64,000 nt of DNA from contig JAMOSB010000022.1 in assembly GCA_027068485.1 (NCBI GenBank), positions 1 to 64,000 on the forward strand, given 5' to 3'. The position numbers were made by a program, and so were the translations under genes. This stretch comes from Sulfurovum sp. (lineage in GTDB: Bacteria; Campylobacterota; Campylobacteria; Campylobacterales; Sulfurovaceae). The notes beneath the pieces are model-generated. The model saw only the letters and a list, made by a program, of their open reading frames with translations, was not told the DNA's origin and made no database searches. The first letter of the stretch is position 1. Each line of letters starts with the position of its first letter. Shown piece by piece: positions 9,054 through 17,271 of the stretch.

Positions 9054-9656
9054 CTACTGAGGCTTGGCAAAGTTCTGTGTCCAGTAGTGGGTATACTCAC
9101 TATTAGACTCCTCTACCATTGCCATCCCAACTTCTGTAAAGTCAGGACTCATTAGGTTGGCACAGTGTCCATCACTGGCTAACCACTGGTTGATTACCTC
9201 TGGAGCGGTATCGGTATTGGTACCTGCTGCGATATTCTCCCCTAGTTTACTCCACTGATAGCCATTGTGTTCGATACGCTCTCGCATACTACTCCCATGC
9301 CCTAAGTTCTCCTCTTGGGCGGTGATATCACTCTCCTCTCCTGAGCCTTTATGCTCAAAGGTATTACTCAGAGCCATATCACGACTATGCTCAAGTGCGA
9401 CTGCATAGAGCGCATCACTCCATGCCAAAGCAGGCACGGCGGATTTGAGTCCTGCACTCCCACAATCTTGATCAACCGCTCTGGCATTGTTGATCGCATC
9501 AAGGTAGTCCCGCTTGGTCTCTGCTGTCATCGTAGGTGTAGAGATACCACTTATACCTCCAGACGAAGTCCTATCCCCCTCATTATCATCGACACTACAT
9601 CCACTTATGACCACTCCTACTACAAGGCATGCAACAATTGATTGATAGCTATTCAT
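9054..9656 (-). CDS. CAP/SCP-domain lipoprotein
   Basis: The 200-residue product has a lipoprotein signal ending in the lipobox VISGCS (cysteine near residue 20) and a CAP (cysteine-rich secretory/PR-1-like) domain from about residue 49. Landmarks are HSRDMA, NTFEHKGSG, LGENIAAG and DGHCANLMSPDFTEVGMAM. Bacterial CAP proteins are cell-envelope proteins with poorly defined roles. The gene runs against the two agmatine-pathway genes that flank it, and its stop lies 1 base past the aguA stop. It is probably an independent unit with no link to polyamines. Confidence 0.85.
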   Translation of the reverse strand: MNSYQSIVACLVVGVVISGCSVDDNEGDRTSSGGISGISTPTMTAETKRDYLDAINNARAVDQDCGSAGLKSAVPALAWSDALYAVALEHSRDMALSNTFEHKGSGEESDITAQEENLGHGSSMRERIEHNGYQWSKLGENIAAGTNTDTAPEVINQWLASDGHCANLMSPDFTEVGMAMVEESNSEYTHYWTQNFAKPQ

Positions 9657-9688
9657 ACTCTAACTCCTAATTTAAAAATCTCTTATAG

Positions 9689-9694
9689 TATAAT
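9689..9694 (+). promoter_or_regulatory. -10 promoter box of aguB
   Basis: TATAAT lies 31 bases upstream of the aguB ATG in the 69-base gap between divergent genes. Confidence 0.5.
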
Positions 9695-9725
9695 CTCTTA
9701 ACGATAAAAAAACAGAGAAAAACCG

Positions 9726-10598
9726 ATGAAAATAGCCCTAATACAACAAAAATACCATGGTGACAAAGCAGTGACCATCCAAGTAACCACAGAGCAGATC
9801 GCCCAAGCCTCGCAAAATGGTGCCAAGCTGGTCGTCCTCCAAGAGCTTCACCAGACAGCGTACTTCTGCCAGAGTGAAGATACCGCATTTTTTGCCTATG
9901 CTCAGAGCTTTGAGGAGGATATCACCTACTGGTCAGAGGTCGCCAAAGCACATGGTATTGTCCTTGTCACCTCGCTCTTTGAACAACGCACCGCAGGACT
10001 CTACCACAACACTGCCGTGGTCTTCGACTCCAATGGCTCCATCGCAGGGAAGTACCGAAAGATGCATATCCCTGATGACCCTGGGTTTTATGAGAAGTTC
10101 TACTTCACCCCTGGAGATCTAGGCTTTGAGCCGATCGATACCTCTGTGGGGAGGCTTGGTGTGTTGATCTGTTGGGATCAGTGGTACCCTGAGGCGGCAC
10201 GCATCATGACCCTCAAAGGGGCAGAGATACTCATCTACCCTACTGCCATCGGATGGTTTGAGTCTGATAGTCCAGAGGAGAAGCAACGCCAACTAGAAAG
10301 CTGGATCACTATCCAACGCGCCCACGCCATCGCCAACGCTATCCCCGTAATCAGCTGTAACCGTGTCGGCTTTGAGCCTGATAGCAGTGGCGTACTAGAG
10401 GGGATCAACTTCTGGGGCAATAGCTTTGTCTGTGGTACCCAAGGGGAGCTACTCACCCATGCCAATCACCAAGAGGAGTCCATCCTCTACGCAGAGATCT
10501 CCCATGAACGCACCAAGAGCGTACGCGACATCTGGCCCTTTTTGCGTGATCGCCGTATCGAATCGTATGCCCCCCTACTCCAACGCTATTGTGACTAA
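9726..10598 (+). CDS. aguB: N-carbamoylputrescine amidase
   Basis: This 290-residue nitrilase-superfamily enzyme hydrolyses N-carbamoylputrescine to putrescine, carbon dioxide and ammonia. The Glu-Lys-Cys triad is visible in LQELHQT (near residue 41), YRKMHIPDD (near residue 116) and LICWDQWYPEA (near residue 153). The C-terminal WPFLRDRRIE segment is typical of the plant and bacterial carbamoylputrescine amidases. Together with aguA it makes putrescine from agmatine. Arginine decarboxylase, which would supply agmatine, is not in the window. Confidence 0.94.
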   Translation: MKIALIQQKYHGDKAVTIQVTTEQIAQASQNGAKLVVLQELHQTAYFCQSEDTAFFAYAQSFEEDITYWSEVAKAHGIVLVTSLFEQRTAGLYHNTAVVFDSNGSIAGKYRKMHIPDDPGFYEKFYFTPGDLGFEPIDTSVGRLGVLICWDQWYPEAARIMTLKGAEILIYPTAIGWFESDSPEEKQRQLESWITIQRAHAIANAIPVISCNRVGFEPDSSGVLEGINFWGNSFVCGTQGELLTHANHQEESILYAEISHERTKSVRDIWPFLRDRRIESYAPLLQRYCD

Positions 10599-10624
10599 GG
10601 GTGCTTTGCTTAAGGTGGATATAT

Positions 10625-10630
10625 TATAAT
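10625..10630 (+). promoter_or_regulatory. -10 promoter box of the globin gene
   Basis: TATAAT lies 30 bases before the globin ATG, with AAAAGG as ribosome-binding site between them. Confidence 0.5.
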
Positions 10631-10660
10631 CATCAAAAATAAATATCAAAAGGTAATTCT

Positions 10661-11179
10661 ATGGCAACCAAAAGAGAGATTATGAACTTAGAACTCACCC
10701 CTGTAGAGAAGGGAGCCCCTATACACTTTCACAACCCTGTGATTGAGTTCTATGAGGCAGTAGGTGGAGAAGAGGGGATGCGTAAGCTTATGTATGACTT
10801 CTATGACAAGATCTATGAGAGTGACATCGCCCACTTCTTTCCACAAGATGAAGCGGAATTTCATGAGATTAGAGTCAAAAATACCAAGTTTTTTATCCAA
10901 ATTTGTGGGGGACCAAAAGTCTATGAAAATGAAGCCAAAGGGATGGATCTCAATGAGTTTATGATCCGTTTACACGATGACTTCTCTATCACAGAGAAGT
11001 CGCGTATCGAGTGGCTTGGGACGATGCGTGAAGCCCTTGCCGATAAAGCTCAACATGTTGATATCAAACTCATCCAAGACTTCTGGGACTACCTAGAGCA
11101 GTTCTCCAAGCTCACAGTCAATAGCTTCGCAGATGGGAGTACCTACTACGCAAGCTATACCCAAGCCAAAGAGGATTAA
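10661..11179 (+). CDS. Truncated hemoglobin-like globin, probably group II type
   Basis: The 172-residue protein is a single-domain globin with an N-terminal extension of about 30 residues. From GGEEGMRKLMYDFYDKI (helix A/B) it runs through FFIQICGGPKVYEN to FMIRLHDDFSI, whose histidine is the probable proximal heme ligand, and to RIEWLGTM, where a tryptophan is conserved in groups II and III. GGP followed by Y favours group II. Such proteins bind oxygen or nitric oxide, or pass electrons to heme ligands, which would fit an organism handling nitrogen oxides. The 3' end overlaps the convergent Nudix gene by 4 bases. Confidence 0.85.
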   Translation: MATKREIMNLELTPVEKGAPIHFHNPVIEFYEAVGGEEGMRKLMYDFYDKIYESDIAHFFPQDEAEFHEIRVKNTKFFIQICGGPKVYENEAKGMDLNEFMIRLHDDFSITEKSRIEWLGTMREALADKAQHVDIKLIQDFWDYLEQFSKLTVNSFADGSTYYASYTQAKED

Positions 11180-11751
11180 AGCTCTTTGGGTGGGTAGCCC
11201 TTCTGCTCAAACCACCACATAAACGCAAACATCAACCCTGAGGTCTTGACGATCGACTCATCAAAGAGCATCGCCTTTGCCTTGGCGATGGGAAGCGTGA
11301 CCACTTCGATCTGCTCCCCCTCAATCCCTCCACCCTCAGAGACCTGCATCGTACTATCGACCTCCGCGTAGTAGAGTGTCTGACGACTCCCCGCAAAGCC
11401 TACAGAGGCATAGAATGCAGTGATCTTCTCCACCAAAGCAAGTGGTACACGATAGCCACACTCCTCCTCGATCTCCTCTTGGGCGATCTGAGCAAGGCTC
11501 ATCTGCTTATCGACGATCCCCGCACACAGCTCCACCGTCATCCCCTCACGGTTCTGGAGATAGACCGCGGGTCTAAACTGCTTGACAAGTAGAAAGCTCT
11601 GCTTCTCTCTATGGTAGATGAGGATGGCGACACTATCGTGTGCCTCCACCACTTCCCACTCCTTGGCTACCCCATCTTGCTCATAACTCGCCCGTGCGGT
11701 AGTGATAAACTTCGCATCCACCAAAGGAGTTAACTTAAAGTTGCTAATCAT
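11176..11751 (-). CDS. Nudix hydrolase (ADP-ribose/nucleoside-diphosphate-sugar pyrophosphatase type)
   Basis: The 191-residue protein contains a Nudix box beginning AGIVDKQ near residue 97 and ending EEIEEECGY. Compared with the consensus GX5EX7REUXEEXGU, the first glutamate is methionine and the arginine is glutamate. The metal-binding EE pair and the final glycine are kept, so hydrolysis is still plausible. Upstream sequence (LVKQFRPAVY) resembles ADP-ribose or nucleotide-sugar pyrophosphatases. It overlaps the M23 peptidase gene by 4 bases (ATGA), so translation is coupled. Confidence 0.8.
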   Translation of the reverse strand: MISNFKLTPLVDAKFITTARASYEQDGVAKEWEVVEAHDSVAILIYHREKQSFLLVKQFRPAVYLQNREGMTVELCAGIVDKQMSLAQIAQEEIEEECGYRVPLALVEKITAFYASVGFAGSRQTLYYAEVDSTMQVSEGGGIEGEQIEVVTLPIAKAKAMLFDESIVKTSGLMFAFMWWFEQKGYPPKEL

Positions 11752-12935
11752 TGCTCCTCCTTAGACCAGACATGAAAGAGAGGGTTGGGTTGACGCATAA
11801 ACTGCTGGAGTCTACGCTTTTTGGCTTTGGCACCTTTGATGGTAATAGTACGGTACTTTTTGGAGAGGGACTCTCGCTTGAGAACACGCATAGGGTTGAC
11901 CCATCTGCCGTTGCGTTGGAGTCCGAAGTGTAGGTGGGGTCCCGTACTTCTACCTGTACTCCCTACATAGCCGATAATCTGCCCCTTTTTGACCCGTTGC
12001 CCTCGATGGACACGGATACGACTCTGGTGGGCATAGAGTGACTCATAGCCTCTAGGGTGGCGTATCTTGACCACCTTACCATAGCCACCCATCCACCCCG
12101 CAAAGGAGACACGCCCACTATAGACTGCAAGCAGTGGTGTCCCCCGTCTCGCCCCGAAGTCTGTCCCGTGGTGGGGACGGTAGCGGTGTAGGATAGGGTG
12201 CCATCGTCGATAGGAGAAGCTCGAAGTGATACGCACATGCCGTAGGGGCATCCCAAAGCGATCGGAGCGATCATAGATGCGTACTTTTTTGATCAGATCA
12301 CCCTTTTTGGTGTAGCTGACGCGCTTATCACTCTCACTGTAGCCCTTCCCCTCCTCATCGGTATAGACAAAATGCTCTTGCCCACGAGAGGTGATACTCA
12401 CCACCTCGATATCGGGCATCTGATAGAGTTTGCCTAGACGGGTACGCTGTTTGTAAGAGAATGCCAAGTGATCCCCTTTGCGTAGATTACGCGTATCAAC
12501 CGCCCCTTTAAGTGCGTAGCTGACCCGCTTGGCGACATTGGCTTGGTGGAGGGTGGCGAGGGTATCGCTGTAAGGGTTGGAGGTGATTGTCACATCCGCA
12601 AAATAACGCTTCTCATCATAAGCTATAGAGATGATATCAAAATGATACCCCCCCTTAGGCTCCCGAAAGAGATGTATCTGCATCTCTTGGTTGAGTGGAA
12701 TGAGTGACTGTATCAGCTCCCCTTTGGGGTTAGTCAACTCATAGTAGAGTGTCCCACTCTGAAGCTCAGTGAGAAACTTCTTGTCCTCCTCAGAGATACC
12801 ATCAAGAAGACTATAGGAGATATTATGCTCCTCAATATAGTGGGAGAAGGTCAAGCCACTCTTCCACCGCTTGGTAGAGACCTCCATCCCAAACCCCAGA
12901 CTCACAATCACTAACACTGCAATAATATATCTCAT
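11748..12935 (-). CDS. M23 metallopeptidase, Csd3/Pgp3-like peptidoglycan endopeptidase
   Basis: The 395-residue protein has an N-terminal hydrophobic export signal, two middle domains and a C-terminal LytM/M23 domain from about residue 240. Zinc ligands are seen in the H-x3-D motif of HHGTDFG and in PHLHFG. The size and architecture match Helicobacter pylori Csd3 and Campylobacter relatives, which trim peptidoglycan crosslinks and stem peptides and set cell shape. It acts in the periplasm. Assignment to the Csd3 subgroup is by architecture and lineage. Confidence 0.87.
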   Translation of the reverse strand: MRYIIAVLVIVSLGFGMEVSTKRWKSGLTFSHYIEEHNISYSLLDGISEEDKKFLTELQSGTLYYELTNPKGELIQSLIPLNQEMQIHLFREPKGGYHFDIISIAYDEKRYFADVTITSNPYSDTLATLHQANVAKRVSYALKGAVDTRNLRKGDHLAFSYKQRTRLGKLYQMPDIEVVSITSRGQEHFVYTDEEGKGYSESDKRVSYTKKGDLIKKVRIYDRSDRFGMPLRHVRITSSFSYRRWHPILHRYRPHHGTDFGARRGTPLLAVYSGRVSFAGWMGGYGKVVKIRHPRGYESLYAHQSRIRVHRGQRVKKGQIIGYVGSTGRSTGPHLHFGLQRNGRWVNPMRVLKRESLSKKYRTITIKGAKAKKRRLQQFMRQPNPLFHVWSKEEQ

Positions 12936-12970
12936 CCTACTCCATACCCAAATCTATTTTTATGGGGTAT

Positions 12971-12976
12971 ATTATA
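12971..12976 (-). promoter_or_regulatory. -10 promoter box of the M23 peptidase gene
   Basis: TATAAT on the minus strand, 35 bases upstream of the ATG at 12935, facing away from the promoter at 13046. Confidence 0.45.
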
Positions 12977-13045
12977 ACTTAATTCAAATAATACTCCATC
13001 GTACGCTATCGCTCCTCTCTAAAGCTTTTCTTACTCTTTTACTTG

Positions 13046-13051
13046 TATAAT
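13046..13051 (+). promoter_or_regulatory. -10 promoter box of the PgbA-like gene
   Basis: TATAAT 28 bases before the ATG at 13080, with AAAGGA as the ribosome-binding site. Confidence 0.5.
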
Positions 13052-13079
13052 CATCTCAATACTACACAAAAGGATCGCT

Positions 13080-13760
13080 ATGCGTAGACTCGTACTAATT
13101 GCCCTCATGGCACTGCCACTCTTTGGAGGGTTTTTCCCCTCAACAACCCATACCAAAATCACGGCTATTGAGGGAGAGATTCTCTCATTGAAGTCTGCTT
13201 TACCAGTGACGGGGATGAGTGGGATTGTGGTGCATAACTATGGCAACGGTACTCAGAGTGCCACCAGCTTCATCGAACAGACTGCTAAGGGGCATGCGAA
13301 AGTCATCGATAAGGATATTATCCACCACGATGCCCTCCCTACCATCAAGACAGCTATCGCCAAAGGGGACAAGGTCATTGGAGGCTACCTCTACAACACG
13401 GTACTGCTACTTGCTCCTGATGCACAGACCTATGCCCGTATCACCTCCGCATACCACAAAAAGTGGATACACCCTGATCACTTTGCACTCTTTTTGAACA
13501 AGCTTGGAGAGCGACAACCTACCAAAGCCAACCTCTTAGCGTTTGCCAAGAGCTACCAGATAGGACTGATTGCTATCGTTAAACAAGGGAGCCTCACACT
13601 CCTTGACCCTATCAGCCAAAAAACCATCGCGACCAAACCACTCAAAAACCTACCTAGTGAGGGAAAATCTCCCTTCTTTATGCGATTTGATAGCCTGCGT
13701 AGTGGGTGGTTCTCTACAAGCAAAACACTCCCCTACTATCAGATGATGGAGGCGATCTAA
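13080..13760 (+). CDS. Exported protein with PgbA-type (plasminogen-binding) N-terminal domain
   Basis: The 226-residue protein starts with a signal peptide (about residues 1-19) and resembles the N-terminal domain of Helicobacter PgbA. Recognisable segments are GFFPSTTHTKI, MSGIVVHNYG, and LNKLGERQPTKANLLAFAKSYQIGL in the middle. In Helicobacter the family was named for binding host plasminogen, but environmental Campylobacterota also carry it. The ancestral role is therefore unlikely to be host interaction and is unknown. The C-terminal lysine-rich tail of true PgbA is missing. The stop overlaps the start of the glcD-like gene by one base (TAATG). Confidence 0.65.
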   Translation: MRRLVLIALMALPLFGGFFPSTTHTKITAIEGEILSLKSALPVTGMSGIVVHNYGNGTQSATSFIEQTAKGHAKVIDKDIIHHDALPTIKTAIAKGDKVIGGYLYNTVLLLAPDAQTYARITSAYHKKWIHPDHFALFLNKLGERQPTKANLLAFAKSYQIGLIAIVKQGSLTLLDPISQKTIATKPLKNLPSEGKSPFFMRFDSLRSGWFSTSKTLPYYQMMEAI

Positions 13761-15148
13761 TGCTAGAGCCTAAACATATCCAGACCCTCAAAGAGATCGT
13801 TGGAGAGGAGAATGTCTACAGTGATAAAGCCCATCTCATCGCCTACTCCTATGATGCGACGCGTACACGGTTTGAGCCTGATGCGGTGGTCTTTCCTCGC
13901 CATGAAGAGGATGTGAGTCGTATCTTGGTCTACTGTAACCACCACGGGATCGTCATCACCCCTCGTGGGGCAGGCAGTGGCTTCACTGGTGGGGCATTGC
14001 CTACAGCTGGGGGGATCACTCTTGCGATGGAGAAGCATATGAACAAGATCCTTGAGATCGATATGGAGAATATGGTCGCCGTGGTACAACCTGGTGTGGT
14101 CAATATGGAGCTTCAGAAGGCTGCTGAAGCGGTCGGACTCTTCTATCCACCTGATCCTGCGAGTGAGGAGTACTCCACCCTTGGGGGCAATGTGAGTGAA
14201 AATGCGGGAGGGATGCGTGCGGCGAAGTATGGTATCACCAAAGATTATGTAATGGCACTGCGTGCGGTGCGTCCCAATGGGGATATCATCCGAGCAGGCA
14301 AACGCACCATTAAGGATGTCGCAGGGTACAATATCGCAGGAGTCTTGATCGCGAGTGAAGGGACACTTGCTGTCACCACAGAGATCACCCTCAAGCTCAT
14401 CCCTAAGCCCAAGTTTACCAAAGCCTATATGGGAGTCTTCCCCTCTGTAGATGATGCAATGAATGCGGTCTTCAAATCCCTCTCAGCAGGGGCAAACCCT
14501 GTTGCAATGGAGTTTATGGATAGTCTAGTCGTCCATGCCCTCAAGGAGAAACTCGGTATCGAACTACCAGAAGATGCAGGAGCATTACTCATTGGGGATG
14601 TCGATGGGAATGTCGCAGAGGAGGTGGCGTTTCAGCTAGAGATTTTGGAGCGATCGTTTCGAGAGAATGGGGCTCAAGACTTCACCATCGCACACAATGC
14701 CCAAGAGCGTGATACCCTCTGGGTCGCCCGACGCAACGCCTCCCCCTCTATCACCATCTTTGGGAGCAAAAAGCTCAATGAGGATATCTCCGTACCACGC
14801 AGCATGCTCCCGATCGCCCTCAAGAAGATCTATGAGATTGGGGATCGCTACGACTTCAAAGTCCCCTGCTTTGGACATGCAGGCGATGGCAATATCCATG
14901 TCAATGTGATGGTCGATGGGAGTGATGCCAAACAGCTAGAGCTTGGAGAGCAAGCGATTGAAGAGATCTTTGAGATGGTGGTCGAACTGGGTGGTACACT
15001 CAGTGGAGAGCATGGTATCGGGACGAGTAAAGCTCCCTTTATGTCTATCGCATTCAACCCTGCTGAACTAGCACTCTTTGGTGCGATCAAAGAGGCATTT
15101 GATCCCAACAATATTCTCAACCCAGGAAAGATGGGACTACCCCACTAG
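13760..15148 (+). CDS. glcD: FAD-linked oxidase, glycolate oxidase subunit GlcD type
   Basis: The protein (462 residues from the ATG at 13760) has an N-terminal FAD-binding domain with PRGAGSGFTGGA near residue 74 and the PPDPASEEYSTLGG segment. It also has a FAD-oxidase C-terminal domain with CFGHAGDGNIHVN and GEHGIGT. It oxidises a 2-hydroxy acid such as glycolate or D-lactate. GlcE and GlcF partners are not adjacent, so the substrate is uncertain. An upstream GTG at 13706 lies inside the previous gene; the ATG that overlaps its stop fits better. Confidence 0.85.
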   Translation: MLEPKHIQTLKEIVGEENVYSDKAHLIAYSYDATRTRFEPDAVVFPRHEEDVSRILVYCNHHGIVITPRGAGSGFTGGALPTAGGITLAMEKHMNKILEIDMENMVAVVQPGVVNMELQKAAEAVGLFYPPDPASEEYSTLGGNVSENAGGMRAAKYGITKDYVMALRAVRPNGDIIRAGKRTIKDVAGYNIAGVLIASEGTLAVTTEITLKLIPKPKFTKAYMGVFPSVDDAMNAVFKSLSAGANPVAMEFMDSLVVHALKEKLGIELPEDAGALLIGDVDGNVAEEVAFQLEILERSFRENGAQDFTIAHNAQERDTLWVARRNASPSITIFGSKKLNEDISVPRSMLPIALKKIYEIGDRYDFKVPCFGHAGDGNIHVNVMVDGSDAKQLELGEQAIEEIFEMVVELGGTLSGEHGIGTSKAPFMSIAFNPAELALFGAIKEAFDPNNILNPGKMGLPH

Positions 15149-15181
15149 AGGGGTCACCCCTCACACCTCAAGGAGTCCCCT

Positions 15182-16015
15182 ATCGACCCACACCTACGCC
15201 CCAACCGTATCGTCAAAAACTACTATATCTTCCTACGGGACTTCCTCAGAGAACTCTTTGACAACAAGATTGGACACTACGCTTCAAGTCTGAGCTGGAG
15301 TACCCTCTTTTCGATTATTCCCCTGCTGGTGATACTCCTCTGGGTCTTCACAAGTCTACCACTCTTTACGAGTGTCTATCATGAGGTGGAGCAGTTTGTC
15401 TTCAAAAACCTTATGCCAACCCACTCCAAAGAGGTGATGGCATACATCAACACCTTTATGGAGAACTCTCACAAACTCGGCTGGGTAGGGCTAGGCTATG
15501 TCACCTTTGCTGCGGTGATGTTTTTCAAAAACTACGACTATATCGTCAATGATATCTTTGATACCCCCAACCGTACCATTTGGGAGGCGTTTCGTACCTA
15601 TAGCCTCCTGATGCTCTCTCTGCCTTTGATGATGGGGATCTCCTTCTACCTTTCGGCTATCTTGCAAAGCTACCTCTCTCACAGTAGTATGAGTGGACTA
15701 CTTCAACTCTTCTACTTTTTGCCGTTTGTAATGGTCTGGATGGTCTTCTATATCCTCTACCGCTACTCTGCCAATACCCCCGTGACCCTCCAAGCCGCCT
15801 CTCTGAGCTCCTTTATCACCGCCCTTATCTGGTACCTCTCCAAGAGTGCCTTTATCTTCTATGTCATTCACAACAAAACCTACAGTAGTATCTACGGAAG
15901 TATCGCAACACTCCTCTTCTTCTTTTTGTGGATCTATATCTCATGGGTGATTTTTTTGCATGGATTGAAGTTTTGTGATCTGCTCAATCGAGAGGAGGAG
16001 ATCGACCATATCTAA
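15182..16015 (+). CDS. YihY/RBN-family inner-membrane protein with no canonical start codon
   Basis: This is a YihY (formerly ribonuclease BN) family protein with about six membrane segments. The conserved first segment, YASSLSWSTLFSIIPLL, is encoded at about 15278-15328, upstream of the first in-frame canonical start (GTG at 15329). Between the glcD stop at 15146-15148, in the same frame, and that GTG there is no ATG, GTG or TTG. A strong AAGGAG at 15170-15175 lies 6 bases before an ATC codon at 15182, which I take as a probable rare start. The protein would have 277 residues, normal for the family. Alternatives are a sequencing or assembly error, or start at the GTG with loss of the first helix. 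Function in the family is unsettled. Confidence 0.75.
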   Translation: MDPHLRPNRIVKNYYIFLRDFLRELFDNKIGHYASSLSWSTLFSIIPLLVILLWVFTSLPLFTSVYHEVEQFVFKNLMPTHSKEVMAYINTFMENSHKLGWVGLGYVTFAAVMFFKNYDYIVNDIFDTPNRTIWEAFRTYSLLMLSLPLMMGISFYLSAILQSYLSHSSMSGLLQLFYFLPFVMVWMVFYILYRYSANTPVTLQAASLSSFITALIWYLSKSAFIFYVIHNKTYSSIYGSIATLLFFFLWIYISWVIFLHGLKFCDLLNREEEIDHI

Positions 16016-17268
16016 GCGAGAAGATAGAGCAAAAATCCCCCTGCTACCCCTAGCGTCATCCCAAAGATTCGCTTAGAGCCTATCGCCCCTAGAGAGAGTA
16101 GCCCATAGAGTCCCCCACCCCACCACGGGATCACCACCATCTCTCCCCCTTGAGCAAGAGAGAGAAGCCACATCACACCCCCATCAAGGATACCTCCATA
16201 CCCAAGCAGATGAAGCAGTAGGCTGAGGGGGTAGAAGGGGATAAAGAGCAGGGAGAGGAGCGGAGAGAGGAGCTGAAGAGGTGTCGTTATCCCAAAGATC
16301 ATATGTACTATAGGGAGCATCAACAGAAAAATCCCCCAAGGGATTAGCAGGAGTGAGATGAGTAGCGTAGGGTAACCTTGGGTATGGTGAAGTATCACAA
16401 AGATATAGAAGACCCCTGCCACAGAGAGCCAAAATCCCAAGGAGACGAGTAGAGAGGGGAGCAGTACCAAGAGCAGTAGTACCACACTCACAAGCAGTCT
16501 TACACTCACTAGCTCCACCCCCAAGAGGAGCAGACCCCACCCCACCACAAGCATTGCATAGGCACGGATCAAGGAGGGAGGACTCCCCACAAACCAGAGG
16601 TACCCCCCAAGCACTAAAAGTGTCACCATACCCATATCTAACAGAGCATAACGATAGGGGAAGTAGTGCTGTTGGAGGGGGCGATAGAGAAGCAGTAGCC
16701 CCCCATAGATCACCCCCCACAAGATCCCAAGATGAAACCCGCTCAGTGCGACAAGATGACTCACCCCTAACTGAGCAATCACCTTACGCAGAGCATGGGG
16801 GAGTGGCGTAGCCAAGAAGATGGCACTATAGAGTCCCCCGATCGGCTCTGCTGTGTGTTGGGTGAGGAGTTGGGCGTGGAGTCTCTCACGCACCGAAGGC
16901 TCCAGAGGATACACTGCCTTGATACGGCTCTTGACATAGAAGACCCCAAGGTAGTCACCAAACCCTATCGACGCACTCGGAAAGAGCTGGAGACGAAGTC
17001 TCAGACTCCCGTTGATATCAGGACGATAGGTCGTCGTATAAAACACCAACCCCTCCTCTGAACGCAGTTTGAGGACACGGTAGGTGTGGTGATCTTTTTG
17101 CTTCTGATAGGAGGTGAGGAGGGTCGCATAGGTATAGTAAAAGGGCTTAGCGATAAATGCCCGATACTCCCCATAACTCACCCCTAGCCGTAGAGCCAAC
17201 AGAAGGATCAACCCCCCAAATATAAGGAGATAATCACGACGCGACTCGAAGAGCTGGGGTTTTTGCAT
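16012..17268 (-). CDS. comEC: ComEC/Rec2 competence-domain DNA uptake channel
   Basis: This polytopic inner-membrane protein of 418 residues corresponds to the core competence domain of ComEC. VSHLVALSGFHLGIL near residue 169 and the GSPPSLIRAYAM segment near 228 are characteristic. The N-terminal part contains an OB-like extracytoplasmic region. The C-terminal beta-lactamase-like nuclease domain of larger ComEC proteins is absent, as in Helicobacter and Campylobacter homologs. It would pass single-stranded DNA across the inner membrane during natural transformation. With the pilin-like genes at 21.7-23.4 kb it suggests competence. It starts 3 bases past the dnaB stop. Confidence 0.9.
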   Translation of the reverse strand: MQKPQLFESRRDYLLIFGGLILLLALRLGVSYGEYRAFIAKPFYYTYATLLTSYQKQKDHHTYRVLKLRSEEGLVFYTTTYRPDINGSLRLRLQLFPSASIGFGDYLGVFYVKSRIKAVYPLEPSVRERLHAQLLTQHTAEPIGGLYSAIFLATPLPHALRKVIAQLGVSHLVALSGFHLGILWGVIYGGLLLLYRPLQQHYFPYRYALLDMGMVTLLVLGGYLWFVGSPPSLIRAYAMLVVGWGLLLLGVELVSVRLLVSVVLLLLVLLPSLLVSLGFWLSVAGVFYIFVILHHTQGYPTLLISLLLIPWGIFLLMLPIVHMIFGITTPLQLLSPLLSLLFIPFYPLSLLLHLLGYGGILDGGVMWLLSLAQGGEMVVIPWWGGGLYGLLSLGAIGSKRIFGMTLGVAGGFLLYLLA

Positions 17269-17271
17269 CGA

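Noticed and set aside
16184-16720. Alternative minus-strand open frame of 178 codons within comEC
   Set aside because: It is out of frame with the conserved ComEC segments and has an implausible composition.
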